The notes beneath the pieces were generated by a model that did no database searches, was not told the DNA's origin, and saw nothing but the letters and a program-made list of their open reading frames with translations. From positions 9,483 through 73,482 of the forward strand of contig AZLU01000060.1 of the NCBI GenBank assembly GCA_002224055.1: DNA of 64,000 nucleotides, given 5' to 3'. Source of the DNA: Pezizomycotina sp. ARF18 (taxonomy: Eukaryota; Ascomycota). Positions 45,925 to 57,762 of the stretch are shown here, piece by piece (position 1 is the first letter of the stretch; each line of letters starts with the position of its first letter). A program made the translations under genes and the position numbers.

Positions 45925-47252
45925 AATTAATTAGGTTAATCAAAATTTATAACCAAGGAGTCAATATGGCAAGCATTGCTGAAGTCTCAAGATTTGTAAG
46001 GAAGCTTATGATTCGTGCAAATACACTCTGCCGGTGGAGAATGAGGCAGAGCAGGTCCAACGTCTCGGTCGTCAATTGACGAAGAGACCCGTTCAGCGTC
46101 TCGCGCAGGTTTTATATTCATTGTATCCATTTCTAACGGCCGGGAATATCTGGTTATATATATGAGAAATTTGGCGTTTGATAACATCATTAATATCGCT
46201 CAAACATCGGGCAGTTAATCCACTGGCAGATCCCCCGCCGTTGGTTTCTTTAGGGCGGAGATCACAGGCACATGGCAGTGGCAAACTTCGATGGAAGCCG
46301 ATACAAGGGTTCTTTACCCGGAATCGGATTTTGAACAAGCAATCGACAAGAGGATCTGTTTCAGGCTAGGGTGAGCTTGTGTGGCCATTCATTTCCTCCG
46401 CGTAGAATTTTCTTTCCATAGTTCTATCTTGCCGCTGCGTGATCCTTTTATGACCTAATAAAAGTTCGTTGTTTCTATCGCCTGCTCATTGGTGCGCTGA
46501 ATCAACGACTTCAAGAAGTCGGGGGTGGAGGGCTGCCGCGCGTCGAATGCTTATGGGGTTACCTGGTGCATCAAAGCACAGTGATGTTATCGGCTTTTAT
46601 GGACTGAGTGGGTATTTACATAGCAGGACGTACGCCGCTTACACAGCTATAAGTGGCTCTGCTCGACTTTCCGCTATGGGCAGCCCGTTGTGTTGAACAT
46701 TCAAAAGTTCATGTTCATTTGTGTTGCATGAAACTGAGAGTAATCAATCGGTTCTTACTGTAGCTATCAATGCCGGTTATTGGGTAGACACGTATCATAT
46801 GCTACGGACCATACTTCTAGCTATAGAAGGTTAGAATGTTTGATTTTACTCCAGCTAAAATCGGCGAAGGGGTCAGCCCGAGATACTCGGAAAAATGAAG
46901 AGCGAGATAAATGTCAAAGCCGTAAAGTGAATGCCTGGTAAACGTTTACATGTACGATAGCCTGTCACGCATCATATCGTGATTTGATCATCGATACAAC
47001 GGCCATAGCTAGCTTCTTTTGCTTCGCAAGCTGGCTTATAAAACGGGCGAGGTGTCTCGATCAACCAGTCACTATAATCTCAAACTCCTCGATCAGCATC
47101 CACCGACTCAGCTATGTAGGAATAGGGGGGCTCTTTCTAGCACTTTAAGGCAAATCACGGGAGTCTTTCATTTCACTAGGCTGCAATAACCTGAAAATCA
47201 GCTGTCGTTTGTCGTCCTAGAATCGTGCGAGTACGAAGAGGAAGCAGCTAAC
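45925..47252. other. Intergenic with promoter of the next gene
   Basis: No gene recognised up to 46990. The last 220 bases carry a TATA box and a pyrimidine-rich, CA-containing leader for the gene at 47253. Confidence 0.4.
47037..47043 (+). promoter_or_regulatory. TATA box upstream of the anchored protein
   Basis: TATAAAA, about 210 bases before the ATG at 47253, followed by a CT/CA-rich leader (AACTCCTCGATCAGCATCC). It is placed as expected for a fungal core promoter with a long leader. Confidence 0.45.
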
Positions 47253-48203
47253 ATGCACCAAAAAAAAACAATCATCCTATTCGTTATCGCATTGTTATCC
47301 CTGATATTTTCCATGCGTCCAGGCCATCAGGCTACAAGCTATGACGAACACGACAGAAATGGCCCCGCACCGGCTCCCGGCTGTTCCACGGTTGGGTTCA
47401 GCGGCACCGCAGGCAACCTCGGCTGAACGACCATCTCGGTCACAAAAACAAACACGGCGCTTCCATGATGCCCGGCTTCGTCACCAACGCGGAGTTCCTA
47501 GCATCTCTACATCAACGGCCGTCATCAGAGACCCACAACGCTCTTTGACATGCGTCCGCGTCAATCACGGCTAATTATGAACGGCCGCATAGCGAGGAGT
47601 AAGAACGATCCGTATACACCGGAGATCGTGAATGATCTAGACCGTGGGGAGATACCCAAGGAGACGATGCCGAAGCCGCGTAGCAAGTACGTTCGTCTTT
47701 ATGACGAGGATAACGACGTCATGCGCGTCCCGCAGGTTGCGATATTTTTTACTCGAGGATTATGACGAAATGGGCCGAAGACGAGAAGAACTTTTCCATG
47801 CCCTGGTGAAAGGAGCTAAATATAGGGAGATAAATCAGACTCGGAAGGGAACGGAGTGGGGGCGTGTGAAAACTGTGCTCCTTGACGGCGGGTATGGCCT
47901 CGCCGGGGACTGGAGCCTAAAGAATTTGTCTAGGGGTTTACCTCGTGAGTTTATACCTTGGTGGTTAATTTTAAGCCCTAGAAAGTTTGAGATGGATCGT
48001 TGATTGAATATATATATAAATAGATCGTATATCACCGAACCCAACCGGCCGTTCTGGAAGGAAGCCGGGTTTACTAATTCGGGACGAACCGCTTTGAGAT
48101 TGATGAAAAGCAATCGGAGGAAAAGCAGTCGGATGAGAAGCAGTCGGGGACTCTGAAGAAGCATGTGAGATTTGCGGACGACGATTCTGAACGACTTTGC
48201 TGA
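47253..48203 (+). CDS. Unrecognised protein with N-terminal signal/anchor and C-terminal KHVRFADD motif
   Basis: Start MHQKKTIILFVIALLSLIFS: basic residues then a hydrophobic stretch, so a signal peptide or type II anchor. The body reads LNDHLGHKNKHGASMMPGFV, RPRQSRLIMNGRIARSKNDP, EIPKETMPKPRSKYVRLYDE and MGRRREELFHALVKGAKYRE, then GGYGLAGDWSLKNLSRGL. A charged tail has three near-repeats of EKQSD/EEKQS and ends LKKHVRFADDDSERLC at 48203. KHVRF fits the RVxF consensus of protein phosphatase 1 docking sites; this is a pattern match only. Three or four frame changes, or an intron around 47960-48090, are needed. Family not recognised, about 280 residues. TATA box upstream. Confidence 0.5.
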
Positions 48204-48620
48204 TCTATCGTGTTTGCGTTGACAGATTTCACACGGTGCAGACGCCAAAAGCATGTACAGAGTACTACTCTGTTAATATGTAAATAACAGTTCTGCGTTG
48301 TCTTCATGATACAGAAGATTTATACCTATCGCGCAAGAAAGACTGATGCAGTATCGATAAAATTCACATGGATCCCTAGTTAACAATGTCTCACGTGTAC
48401 TGACTGTTGATGACAGTTTGAGAGAGTTGTAATATGATAGTGTCCTATTACGATTAAATGGTTTTCTTCTTGAAGCTATCTACCGTTTATAAAGCTACAT
48501 TGACGAAGAGGTACAAAGTGAAAAACAAATAATAATATTCTCTAAAAATATGAACATCCTATCGCTAAAATCCAAAAGCTACGAAAAAACACCCGTCCCC
48601 TCGTTGTCCTATTGACTGTT
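48204..48620. other. Intergenic between convergent genes
   Basis: The 3' flanks of the KHVRFADD protein and of the serine-rich protein. Nothing recognised. Confidence 0.4.
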
Positions 48621-49103
48621 TTACAGAGCGACAGCGGCGGCAATAGCAGCGAGGCACCCATAGCGAGAGCCGGGACGTTGTTGGCGTTGGCAGGGTTGCT
48701 CTTGGAAGGGAGGCGCTGGCGGTGGGGGAACCGGTCTCGCTGCCCTTACTGGAGCTGGTGTGAGAAGCGCTGGCGTTGGAAGGCACAGGGCTGTGGGTGT
48801 TGGGGGAGGCGGTGCCCGTGGCGATCGGGTTAGGGTTCGTGGAATGGGAGGCGACGGGATTGAGGAGGGATTGCGAAGAAGAAGAAGAGCCGGAAGAGCC
48901 GGAGGCAGCGCTGCCGCTGGAGACCGGGGTACCAGATGCGACGGGAGTCGAGCCGGAGGGGTGGAAGGAGACACCGGAGGGAAGACCGACAGGCGGGAGG
49001 TGGACGCTAGACTGGGCGCCGGCTGGGCGGAGGCGCTGGATGAAGGAGCCTGAGCGAGAGCGGAGGCGGAGAAGAGGAGGACGGCGATGGCGGAGTACTT
49101 CAT
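48621..49103 (-). CDS. Small serine/threonine-rich secreted protein, probably GPI-anchored cell-wall protein
   Basis: MKYSAIAVLLFSASALAQAP is a clear signal peptide with an ALA-Q cleavage site. The frame then turns proline-rich, but a neighbouring frame gives the expected low-complexity serine/threonine sequence: SGSTPVASGTPVSSGSAASG, SSSSSQSLLNPVASHS and NASASHTSSSKGSETGSPTA. The first frame is used again at the end, with a short hydrophobic tail GCLAAIAAAVAL and a stop at 48621, as in a GPI signal. So two frame changes are likely. Such proteins are heavily O-glycosylated and bound to the wall. A TATA box lies about 155 bases upstream. Confidence 0.62.
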   Translation of the reverse strand: MKYSAIAVLLFSASALAQAPSSSASAQPAPSLASTSRLSVFPPVSPSTPPARLPSHLVPRSPAAALPPALPALLLLRNPSSIPSPPIPRTLTRSPRAPPPPTPTALCLPTPALLTPAPVRAARPVPPPPAPPFQEQPCQRQQRPGSRYGCLAAIAAAVAL

Positions 49104-49254
49104 TTTGAATATATGAGAGGTATTCGAAATATTATTCGTTTAGACGATCTTTCTTTCGATAATGGAAATTATTCTTGTTGAAAGGTGAACGTAAGCGAAT
49201 GGATGATGATTGAACAGAATGGATGACTTCAGAGTTTCAAGTGGATCATGTCAA

Positions 49255-49266
49255 CCTTTTATATAC
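49255..49266 (-). promoter_or_regulatory. TATA box of the serine-rich protein
   Basis: On the minus strand GTATATAAAAGG, about 155 bases before the ATG at 49103. Confidence 0.5.
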
Positions 49267-51952
49267 CTTCTTGCGCGAGGAACGAATGGTGACATCCGTA
49301 TTTCTTCGGATCAATGGCGATCTTCTAGAGGATCATCCAGTAAGACACATCCTGGGGAGGCAATTACAGTCTGAGAAAGCGTGATTGGGTGTTGACAATC
49401 TCGACTGGTTAAGATGTCATAAAAAAAAGAAAACAACAAGGACTGCTCGCAAGGTCATCGAGATGTACCGGTACTCATTTCTAGGATTTGCAGAAATTAT
49501 CACTTTTTCTCGAAAGAGCTCGAAAAGAAACTGCCTCTTGGGGTCACCGAAGCCTTTCCCTGCAGCTTTTCTTCTCTCTGAAAATAGCACATTCCTCATT
49601 CGTATAAATTTGCTCAAGGGTAGCATTCGATGGCGTGGTTGAGATAGGAGGAGGCTCGTTTTGGAAACTGGTCCCCTATTGGCCATTTTCGTCTACCTTC
49701 CAATAACTCCGTGCGTTCATACTAGTTGACTAGCAAGCAAAGGGCTCCCGTCGTTTCCACAGTAGACCATTTCGCCATCATCCTTAGCAACAACAAGCCT
49801 TCGGGGCGACAAGGGTGGGCTGGCAGGGGTCCTGCAAGGCTAAGGGAAAGGGGGCCCGTGAGCCGTCAAGGACAGCCACCAATTCTGTAAAAGAAATTGA
49901 TGATAGGTTCTCTAAGATGGGGGATCGCCGATTTCTACCAATGTGCCTTCCGCCTTCTCGTACCTTTTGACGGCATATGCTGTAGCAACTGGCGGTACCA
50001 TGTATAGGTACAAATGCATAACCTGTCGTCAAGCTTCGAAAGGAATACGGTCAAAATTTCCCTTGACCAATGATGGTCCATCGGTGACAATCCATCGTTT
50101 TTTTCTGGAAGGGCTGCAGTCCGCAGCCTCGTTAGATGAGTGAGTGTGTGTCGGGGCGTTACATTGTGGCACTGCCCGAATCCGATGCACGGAATCCCGC
50201 GATCGACTTACAGGTCAGTGTCTCAAATTTAGAAAAATCGATACGAGGCATGTTATCGTGGCTCTGGCTGTTCCGCCTAAACAATAATAGAATTCAGTTT
50301 GCTGCGCTTAGTGTATCGGTCCTGAAATATCGGTTCGTGTCATGATCACGATAGTTCATGGTGGGTGATCTCGACGAGGCTTAGACTGTACATAGAAATA
50401 TGGCCTACCTAATACCTCAGGTTGCGAGTTTTCGCGATCGGCTTTCGTGATCAGCAACGAGCAAGGCAGGCCAGTTATGGAGCCTGAATGACAGCCAGAA
50501 GCAGAAATATATTCAATCACAATACGAGATTTTCCTATCGCTTATGACGACACAACCTATTATGTTCGGCGTGGCAATATTCATGGGACGCTTCTGTGCA
50601 TACAGCGGTTTCGCGGCTAATTCTCGTGAAAAGTGATAGATCTCAGCGCACACTAACGAATATTCAAGTTGAATTATTCAAGCAATTGCAATCTCGAAAT
50701 ACCCAAGAGTTGACAGACACGGCCAGCAAATTGAATCCAGGTACCAGAATTGCGATGTTTCAGTGCCGAATCGGCCGATAGCGGTATTGGGGGTCGTTTC
50801 AGAGAAGAGTTGAGGCTTTAAATATCGCCTTGCTATGTGTACTACCTGCATTCAAAATTAAGGACCTTACAGGAAGAATAGACATGGGACGTGAAGAAAC
50901 ATTAAAATTGACGTTGCTATTACTCGTACCTCCTATGAGATACGTACTTAATCTGCGAATCAAGATCATCGTGTTCCGGTCTCGACAGCGCCGAGCATTG
51001 TCTTAATATGACCGCCTCATTATCATAAGGTTAAGAAGTTGCTCGAGGGTCCGAGCCACTCACCTGCCGGATACTTATTTGGCGGCGGCTGACAAGCGGG
51101 TAGCTCTCAAGCGTGGTGAGCTCGGATCGCTCTTTCCTCAAACGTGGCCCTCTTCGGCTTCGAGTTTGCCTCTTGAGTAAAATAAGCGCCCGCTAGATTC
51201 AATATGTCTGCATTAGCCCAGAAAGGACGCAAGCTCATAGCGTTTTGACCTGCAAACAGATTGAGACTTCGTAGCTATGCAGGCTTCTTTTACGCATTGC
51301 CTGCGTGCAAGGAAAGAATATGAACAATAATCTGCCCTGAGCGCGGGCCTATCCATAGAGCAACTGGGCGGCGGATGTACTTACAATATTTCTGGTTGTC
51401 GGCGCGCTTAATAGATATCTCACCTTTAGAAACTGGGCTTTAAAATTGGGCAAACTCGGGGCGCGATGATAAAAGGATGTGCTTATCCTGTTTACCCAAC
51501 GGCGGTTAACTCTATGCTACATAACGTGAATGTGCTCGAGAAGCGCAAAGCAGTTGCGCTCTGGTTCTATAATGACATGATCATCTTAACGGGGACTCTT
51601 TTCGTGAGTACCGTTTCTTTAAGTTGAGCACCAACGACTCATCTGCATGTTCTCTGAAGATTTTCTATTCTTAAAACAACTTTTTACTATATAAATACAA
51701 AAGACACGAACAACAAAATTCGCTACTGCTTAGCATTAACTATTAGAAGAGATCAATAGCTGAAGGAGTGTATGGTATCTAAAGGAAAATCTACTATCTA
51801 TAGGATTTTATTATATACTTTCATCAAAAATTTTGAAATTCATGCGAAGAAGAGAAAGGAAGAAAGAAGGAAGCCAAAAAAAATATATGAAAAAGGTTGT
51901 TCCACGCAATGCAGAGCTAACTAACTAAACAAACGGAAAAAAAATATAACAA
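49267..51952. other. Long intergenic stretch
   Basis: About 2.7 kb between two secreted-protein genes on the same strand. Short frames around 49385-49686, 49943-50143 and 50136-50345 lack any recognised feature. The last 300 bases, AT-rich, are presumably the 3' region of the large surface protein. Confidence 0.4.
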
Positions 51953-54343
51953 CTATTCTAAATACACGTTTTGTTTATTTTTTTTGTTTTGATTGAATTG
52001 CTTAGTAGTGGGCGGGGCACCGTAGGAAGGAGCACCGTACGAAGGCGCGGTGGTGGCGGAGGCAGAGTGAACTGGGCCCAGTTGCGGATGCAGAGTGGGC
52101 CGGGGTCCCGCTAGGGGCCGGGAAGCGGAAGCGATAGGGGTGTCGGTCTCGAGCGGGTATCCAGGAATGATGGCGCTTGAGTCGCCGATGACGGTGACGT
52201 AGGCAGTAACGGTGGCGGTGGCCTGGGCGTTGCAGTCGGCGGTCTTGGTCACGGTAACGGTAGCGGTGGACGGTTGAGGGCAGGCAGAGACGAAGACGAT
52301 GTTACAGATCCCGAGCCGGAGCCGGAGCCGGAGCTGCCAGACGATCGCTGCCAGGTCCGTAAGAGCCGGAGCCGGAACCAGTGTTGCCGGAGCCGGAACC
52401 AGTGTTGCCGGAACCAGCGCCAGTGTTGCCGGAGCCAGCACCGTAGGTACCAGTGGACCAGAGCCGGTGTTACCGGTTGAGCCAGAGCCGGTTGAACCAG
52501 AGCCGGTGTTACCAGATCCAGAGCCGGTGTTACCGGACGATCCGTTGCCAGATCCGTAGAACCGGAACCGGAGCCAGTGCTGCCCGATCCAGTGTTGCCA
52601 GATCCGTGAGATCCAGAAGCCGGAGCCGGAGCTACCAGAGGATCCGCTGCCGGAACCAGATCCGTGGGATCCAGAGCCAGAGCCGGTGTTGCCGGATCCA
52701 GAGCCGGTGTTACCGGACGATCCGTTGCCAGATTCCGTAAGAACCGGAACCGGAGCCAGTGCTGCCCGATCCAGTGTTGCCAGATCCGTAAGATCCAGAG
52801 CCGGATCCGGAGCTTCCGCTGCCAGATCCGTGAGAGCTGGAGCCGGAACCAGATCCGTAGATCCAGAACCGGAGCCAGTCCGTAAGAACCGGAACCGGAA
52901 CCGGAACCGTGGCCAGAAGAACCACCGTTTCGTATCCCCGTTACCGCCGTTTCCGTATCCACCGTTGCCACCGTTGCCACCGTGTCCGTGTCCGTGGCAC
53001 TTTCCGTTGCAAGGAACGGAGGTGACAACGACAGCGGTGCTGGTTACAGGTCTCGTAGACGGTCGTCGGGGTGTGGGTGACGACGGTGTGGGTGGTACCG
53101 TATCCGGAACGGTGATGGTGCAGGGAACGTCCTCAGTCTTTGGTCTTGGTGATGTAGGCAGTCTTGGTGGAGGTTACGGTAGTATACTCGTTGGGGATGG
53201 GTAACCGGGGTATCCGCCAGTCGGGACGGGGTAGCCCTCAGTCTCGGACGGGATGGGGTAACCGGGGTATCCGCCAGTCGGGACCGGGTAACCTCAGTCT
53301 CGGAGGGATGGGGTAGCCGGGTATCCACCGGTGGGGTATCCAGCGGTGGAAGAAGGAACCGGGTAACCTTCAGTGGATGACTCTACGGATAACCAGCAGA
53401 GGAAGATGGAACGGGTAGGTGTCGGTCTCAGTCTCGCACGGGTGCTGCTGGGGCAGGGTAACCCTCAGTGGAAGAAGGAACCGGGTGGCCAGCCGACGAA
53501 GACGGGACAGGGTAACCTGCAGAGGAAGACGGGACAGGGTAACCCGCAGAGGAGACGGGACGGGGTAGCCAGCAGAGGAAGACGGGACTGGGTAACCAGC
53601 GCTGGAAGAAGGACAGGGTATCCGGCAGTGGAGGATGGAACCGGGTAGGTGTCAGTCTCAGTCTCGCACGGGGTGCTGCTGGGGCAGGGTAACCCTCAGT
53701 GGAAGAAGGAACCGGGTGGCCAGCCGACGAAGACGGGACGGGTAGCCCGCGAGGAAGACGGGACCGGATGGCTACCGCTGGAAGAGGGAACGGGGTAACC
53801 AGCGCTGGAAGATGGGACCGGGTATCCAGCGGAAGAGGATGGAACGGGAACAGGTCCGTATCCTGGGCGCTGGAAGAAGGAGCGGGGTGGCTACCGGAGG
53901 AGAAGGAACAGGATAACCAGCGGGAGAAGAAGACGGGGCCGGGTGGCTTCCAGAGGAGGAGGAACGGGGTATCCACCGCAGGGGAGGAGAAGGAGCCGGG
54001 TAGGTCTCGCTAGACGAGGGGACCGGGTAGTAGCCACCAGCGGAGAAGAAGACGGGGCGGGATGGCTGTTGCTAGAGGAAGGAGCAGGGTAGCCAGCGGG
54101 AGAGATGGGGCAGGAGCTGCGAGGAAGACGGAGCGGGGTGAGTCTCGCTCGAGGAAGGAGCGGGGTAGCTCTCGCTCGAAGACGGGGCAGGCGCCGGAGC
54201 ACCGTAGCCGCCGTTCGAGTAACCACCACCGTAAGACGGCGGGGCAGGAGATCCGTAGCTACCGCCGTACTTCTGAGGAGCGGCAGCTGCGATCTGGCGC
54301 CGGCAAGAACGGCGAGGAAGACGAGTCTCTGAGTGTACTGCAT
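51953..54343 (-). CDS. Large tandem-repeat secreted surface protein (adhesin-like), frame-disturbed in repeats
   Basis: Start at 54343, signal peptide MQYTQRLVFLAVLAGA. Then a tyrosine/glycine block KYGGSYGSPAPPSYGGGY, then many GYPVPSSSA-type repeats (about 54190-53340) and GGYPGYPIPSETEGYPVPTG units. A central threonine-rich part (EYTTVTSTKTAYITKTKD and HTPTTVYETC) is followed by PCNGKCHGHGHGG. Next come (GSGSGS.G)n and GSGNTGSGS repeats (about 52920-52320). The C-terminal domain CNIVFVSACPQPSTATVTV and DCNAQATATVTAYVTVIGD has paired cysteines, and ends APPTTKQFNQNKKNKQN at 51953. Two unlike repeat arrays around a cysteine-bearing core recall fungal wall glycoproteins and adhesins. No GPI tail is visible. 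Repeat units drift through all frames, so the array is either decayed or misassembled. Confidence 0.62.
52320..52930. repeat. GC-rich short tandem repeats coding Gly/Ser
   Basis: Dense repeats of GAGCCGG, AACCAGTGTTGCCGG and GATCCGT-type words on the plus strand, coding GSG, NTGSG and HGSGS on the minus strand. Unit length varies from 6 to about 24 bases. The bases change frame several times inside the array. Confidence 0.75.
53210..54190. repeat. Minisatellite coding GYPxPSSS repeats
   Basis: Repeats of about 24 to 45 bases built on GGGTANCC and GAAGANGGNACNGG on the plus strand. A block of roughly 200 bases around 53400-53480 recurs almost unchanged at 53650-53730, showing duplication of a higher-order unit. 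Confidence 0.75.
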
Positions 54344-54539
54344 TTGATTAGATTATTAGAGAATAGCGAATGTAGATCTATAAAAGAAAGATAAAATAGA
54401 AAGGAAGAAGAAACAAGTGTAGATTGAGCGAGTGTCTAGAAGAATGAAGAAGAGCGAGAGACAAGAAGGAAAATCGTTGATGATAATAGAAGATGGGATG
54501 GTGAAAGGAAACAGCAAGAACGAAGGGATCTTGACCGTA

Positions 54540-54547
54540 TACTTATA
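54540..54547 (-). promoter_or_regulatory. TATA-like box of the large surface protein
   Basis: On the minus strand TATAAGTA, about 200 bases before the ATG at 54343, similar in distance to the other secreted-protein genes here. Confidence 0.35.
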
Positions 54548-56811
54548 GAAACTTTGCTGGAATAACTTCGGGCACTTTAATTAAATTACAATTAACTACA
54601 GTTATACGGTACACAACTCGGGTTCTATTTTCGTACCGTTGTAAAATGCTATTCCCGATGTACAGACACTTCGTCCTAGCATCATAGCGATGTCGAGATA
54701 TCAGGACCATGTCTCGCAATCAATGACTTACACGCCTTATCGAGATATCAACCAGCACACAATTACAGTAGGACGACATGGGAAGGGAAAAGAGAAAAAT
54801 TTTCTCCCTCCTCTTGTCATCATTAGCAATGTCTTAATTTCCAAGGGTTCCGCAATCTTGGTTATTGGTGGTTGGTCATGGTTCTTCACTCTGCTCTGCT
54901 CTGCTCGGAAGCATACGCGGACGAGTGTATACAATTTTGCGCAATGAAACCATGGCCCATCGCGAGCTATTTTCCCTCTCCTGTTTAATTTTAGATACTG
55001 GTCAGTATAACTCCCACATACCCAAGAAAGGATGCCGTGGTGACATTTTACTATTAGGATCTGACATGGATTGCTGATCAAAAGAGATATAACTGGTATC
55101 TTTCTCGTATACAATTAGAAAAAGCATCCTTTTTAGAGATTCACCGGCGAACCATAACGCTAGCAGAAATGACCTTGTTAACGAGGGTATACCCAAATAT
55201 AGCTCGATTAAGAACATCCAAAGAAGCTCTAGAAGGTCCCAAATAGAATCAGATTACATTTTGCACTATATTCAGCGGTAAATAAAACAGGAAATAATAT
55301 CAATAGCGAACGGAACTCCATTGTGACGTGGTTTGGGCTTTGCGTTGTGAATTTCTGAGTACAGTATGGACGGAAGAAGATGGAGGGTTACAGCGCAACT
55401 GCCAATATGGACAGGGCCATTACCTAGTATATCCTTCTCCATAGGGCTAAAGTTGCCTCCCTAGTTGCCACCACTGACCAACCACGTGGGGGTTGATTGA
55501 GTAACGATTACATGCATACGGTATAAATGGCTGAACGTTAGATCAGGAAACGTTATTTTGACATCGGGGGCGAAAAGGGTTGATCGAACCTCGGGGATTA
55601 ATTACGGCCGTGTTGTCCTGTAGTAGCCATTGGTCTCAAATCTTACCCTGGCCGTTAGTTTCCGTGCCTTGCGTCTTCCTATCTAATAATCTAATCGAGA
55701 GAGGATATAAATAAAATAGCATTATCAATCCATGGCAGATGCCATATCCGGCTGCTACGCCCCTGTAGAAGCGTAGAACCTCGCCAGGCTCAGCCACATC
55801 CAAGCAGAAGAGTATTTGAAGAGTAATAGTCAAAGAAGGAGGTAACGTCGCGTTTGTTTCACATGGTGAAATAAATTCCTTCAAGTTCCTTGTCAGTATA
55901 ATCTCCTTTTGCGCGCTTTAGGTAAGGAGTCGTGATCAAAGATTCAAAGAAACCCTCGTCAGCCTTACAGATTACACACACCGCGATAATCCCTACTATG
56001 TGAGCGATATAATTCCATTCCTAATGGAGTTTATCCTATCTATTAGATAGGACAGGCGTAGATGCCCGGTGGAGAAGGAGGAAATGGACAGAATCTGCAA
56101 TTTTATTCGGTCGGGCCGAATAGCGCAAGTCCTCGGCAATTTTTCATGCCATGACATGAACTCTCACTATTTAGAAATGGAAATTGGACTTCTTCATAGT
56201 AATCTAACAGAAAAATGGACTTGGAAATTGGCTAAGACTCAAGATTTATCTGAAGAAGAAGAACATGGGATTTATTAAATTGGCTAAGACTCATCTGAAG
56301 AATATGGATTTATTAAATCGGATTGCTGTGAAGCCATGTACGTACGAGCTAGATTTCGTATTCAGGGGAAAAAAGGGGGAAATTCATGAACTCAATATCG
56401 CAAATATCAAAAATTAAACGAAAGGACAAGAAAAATCATTCCTGGTCGACTTAACCTAGTCGTATTGCCAGCATAATATATATGCGTTGTCCGCCACCAG
56501 GGCGACATATTCAAATAGATGGTTCTAAATCTCGTTGCCTAACTATATAATAGGCTTAAAAAGAAAGGGGCTCGCCTTCAACCTGAAAGCTTGGCCGCGA
56601 CGTGGTGATGATCGGCATCAATCTCGATAATACTGTCCTTATACTCCCTAGTCGACCACTTGTCATTCCTGCAAATTGTCTCATGAATCGCGTTGAGTGG
56701 GCGCTCGTGCAAACGCGCAATTCTCAATCCACGGAGGACCTCTGGCGGTACTTACGGCGATATCGGTTCCGGAGCCATCGTGATCTGTGAGATAGGAGTT
56801 CCCTTCGTCTC
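54548..56811. other. Intergenic; short imperfect duplication near 56225
   Basis: No recognised gene. A minus-strand frame at 55636-55884 has one hydrophobic stretch but no identity. At 56224-56328 two imperfect copies of a segment starting ATTGGCTAAGACTCA and containing GATTTATTAAAT lie next to each other. Confidence 0.4.
56224..56328. repeat. Imperfect tandem duplication, about 50 bases
   Basis: Two adjacent segments share ATTGGCTAAGACTCA, TCTGAAGAA and GATTTATTAAAT in the same order, the second shorter by internal losses. Confidence 0.6.
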
Positions 56812-57762
56812 CTAGACGTCGTCCTCGCATCTGAGGCACTCGACCTGTCCCTTTTGGTTCTGGTAGAAGAGCGCGATCCAGGTGGCTCCCTTATTCTCGT
56901 AGGTAGCGGCGGCGAGGGGAGTTTTGTAGAGAGTATTCTGAAGCTTGTGCTTCAATTTGGTCTTCTTGAAGGCGGTGCTCTCGTCTGGATGGCGCACCAT
57001 TTGGACGATGTTGCAGTTGGAGTCCTGGAAGAATACGTGGATCTTCGGGTTTTCGGGAGTCGTTTTCCGCCTTCGACGGCGGCCGCGATGCGAGTACCGA
57101 AAAGAAAGTCGCTCGCAAATCCAGTCTTGGTAATGTTTGAATCGTTGACTTCGAGAGATCCGGTAGCGAGTTGCGCAAAGAGATGGAATTTGGAGTTGCC
57201 AGACGCGACGACAGCGACGTCACTGTCCCACCAGTAATTTTTCGAGGAATTTGGAGTGATATCGTAGCGGGGACCTTTGTTGGTAGGGTAGAAGTCGGAA
57301 TTTGCGGCGTCAGGCTTAGCCGCGCCATTGGTTCACTGGTAGAAGTGGACGGTCTGAGTACCGTACAAGTAGGCAAAATACTCCTGCCCATAGTGGCTCT
57401 TCGCTGAGGTCAGAGGCAGCGAGGTAGTTGTAGTAGCTGTAGTTCGGGTACGCTTTCTTGAGCTCCTTGATGACCCAGGTCCCATTGTCGCCCTGTCTAA
57501 CGGCTACCATCGGCCTCATATCGCTCCTTTGGTAGAAGACATACTACATGATTACGAGATATTAGAACTTCGATGTTTATCCTTACGCAATGCGTTTCCT
57601 GGTTACTTTAGAGGTGATATATAGACACATCGTTTTCGAATTACATACCGTCCATTTGCCTTCCTCCGCGGTGAAAGTTGAAAGCCTGGTGCGATAGAGA
57701 AGTTGATTGAAGTAGGCAACATGGGCCCAAACTTCTAGCTTCGTAGTATCAGGCATTTGCAT
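56812..57762 (-). CDS. Lectin-like beta-propeller protein, broken as given
   Basis: Exon 1 (57649-57762) encodes MQMPDTTKLEVWAHVAYFNQ and TAEEGKWT. A 105-base intron (57544-57648, GTATGT to ATGTAG) is followed in phase by YVFYQRSDMRPMVAVRQGDN and GTWVIKELKKAYPNYS. Then come GQEYFAYLYGTQTVHFYQ, NYWWDSDVAVVASGNSKFHL, KIHVFFQDSNCNIVQMVRHP and WIALFYQNQKGQVECLRCED, ending at 56812. The recurring x-V-(F/Y)-(F/Y)-Q-x(4,5)-(I/M)-x-x motif at about 60- to 70-residue spacing is like the blades of fungal fucose-binding propeller lectins. That assignment is by repeat pattern and not proven. About 280 residues, no signal peptide. About three frame problems, including an in-frame stop after HFYQ. Confidence 0.55.

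Noticed and set aside
57171-57407. Plus-strand frames opposite the second lectin-like gene
   Set aside because: Antisense shadows; the minus strand carries the propeller motifs and splice sites.
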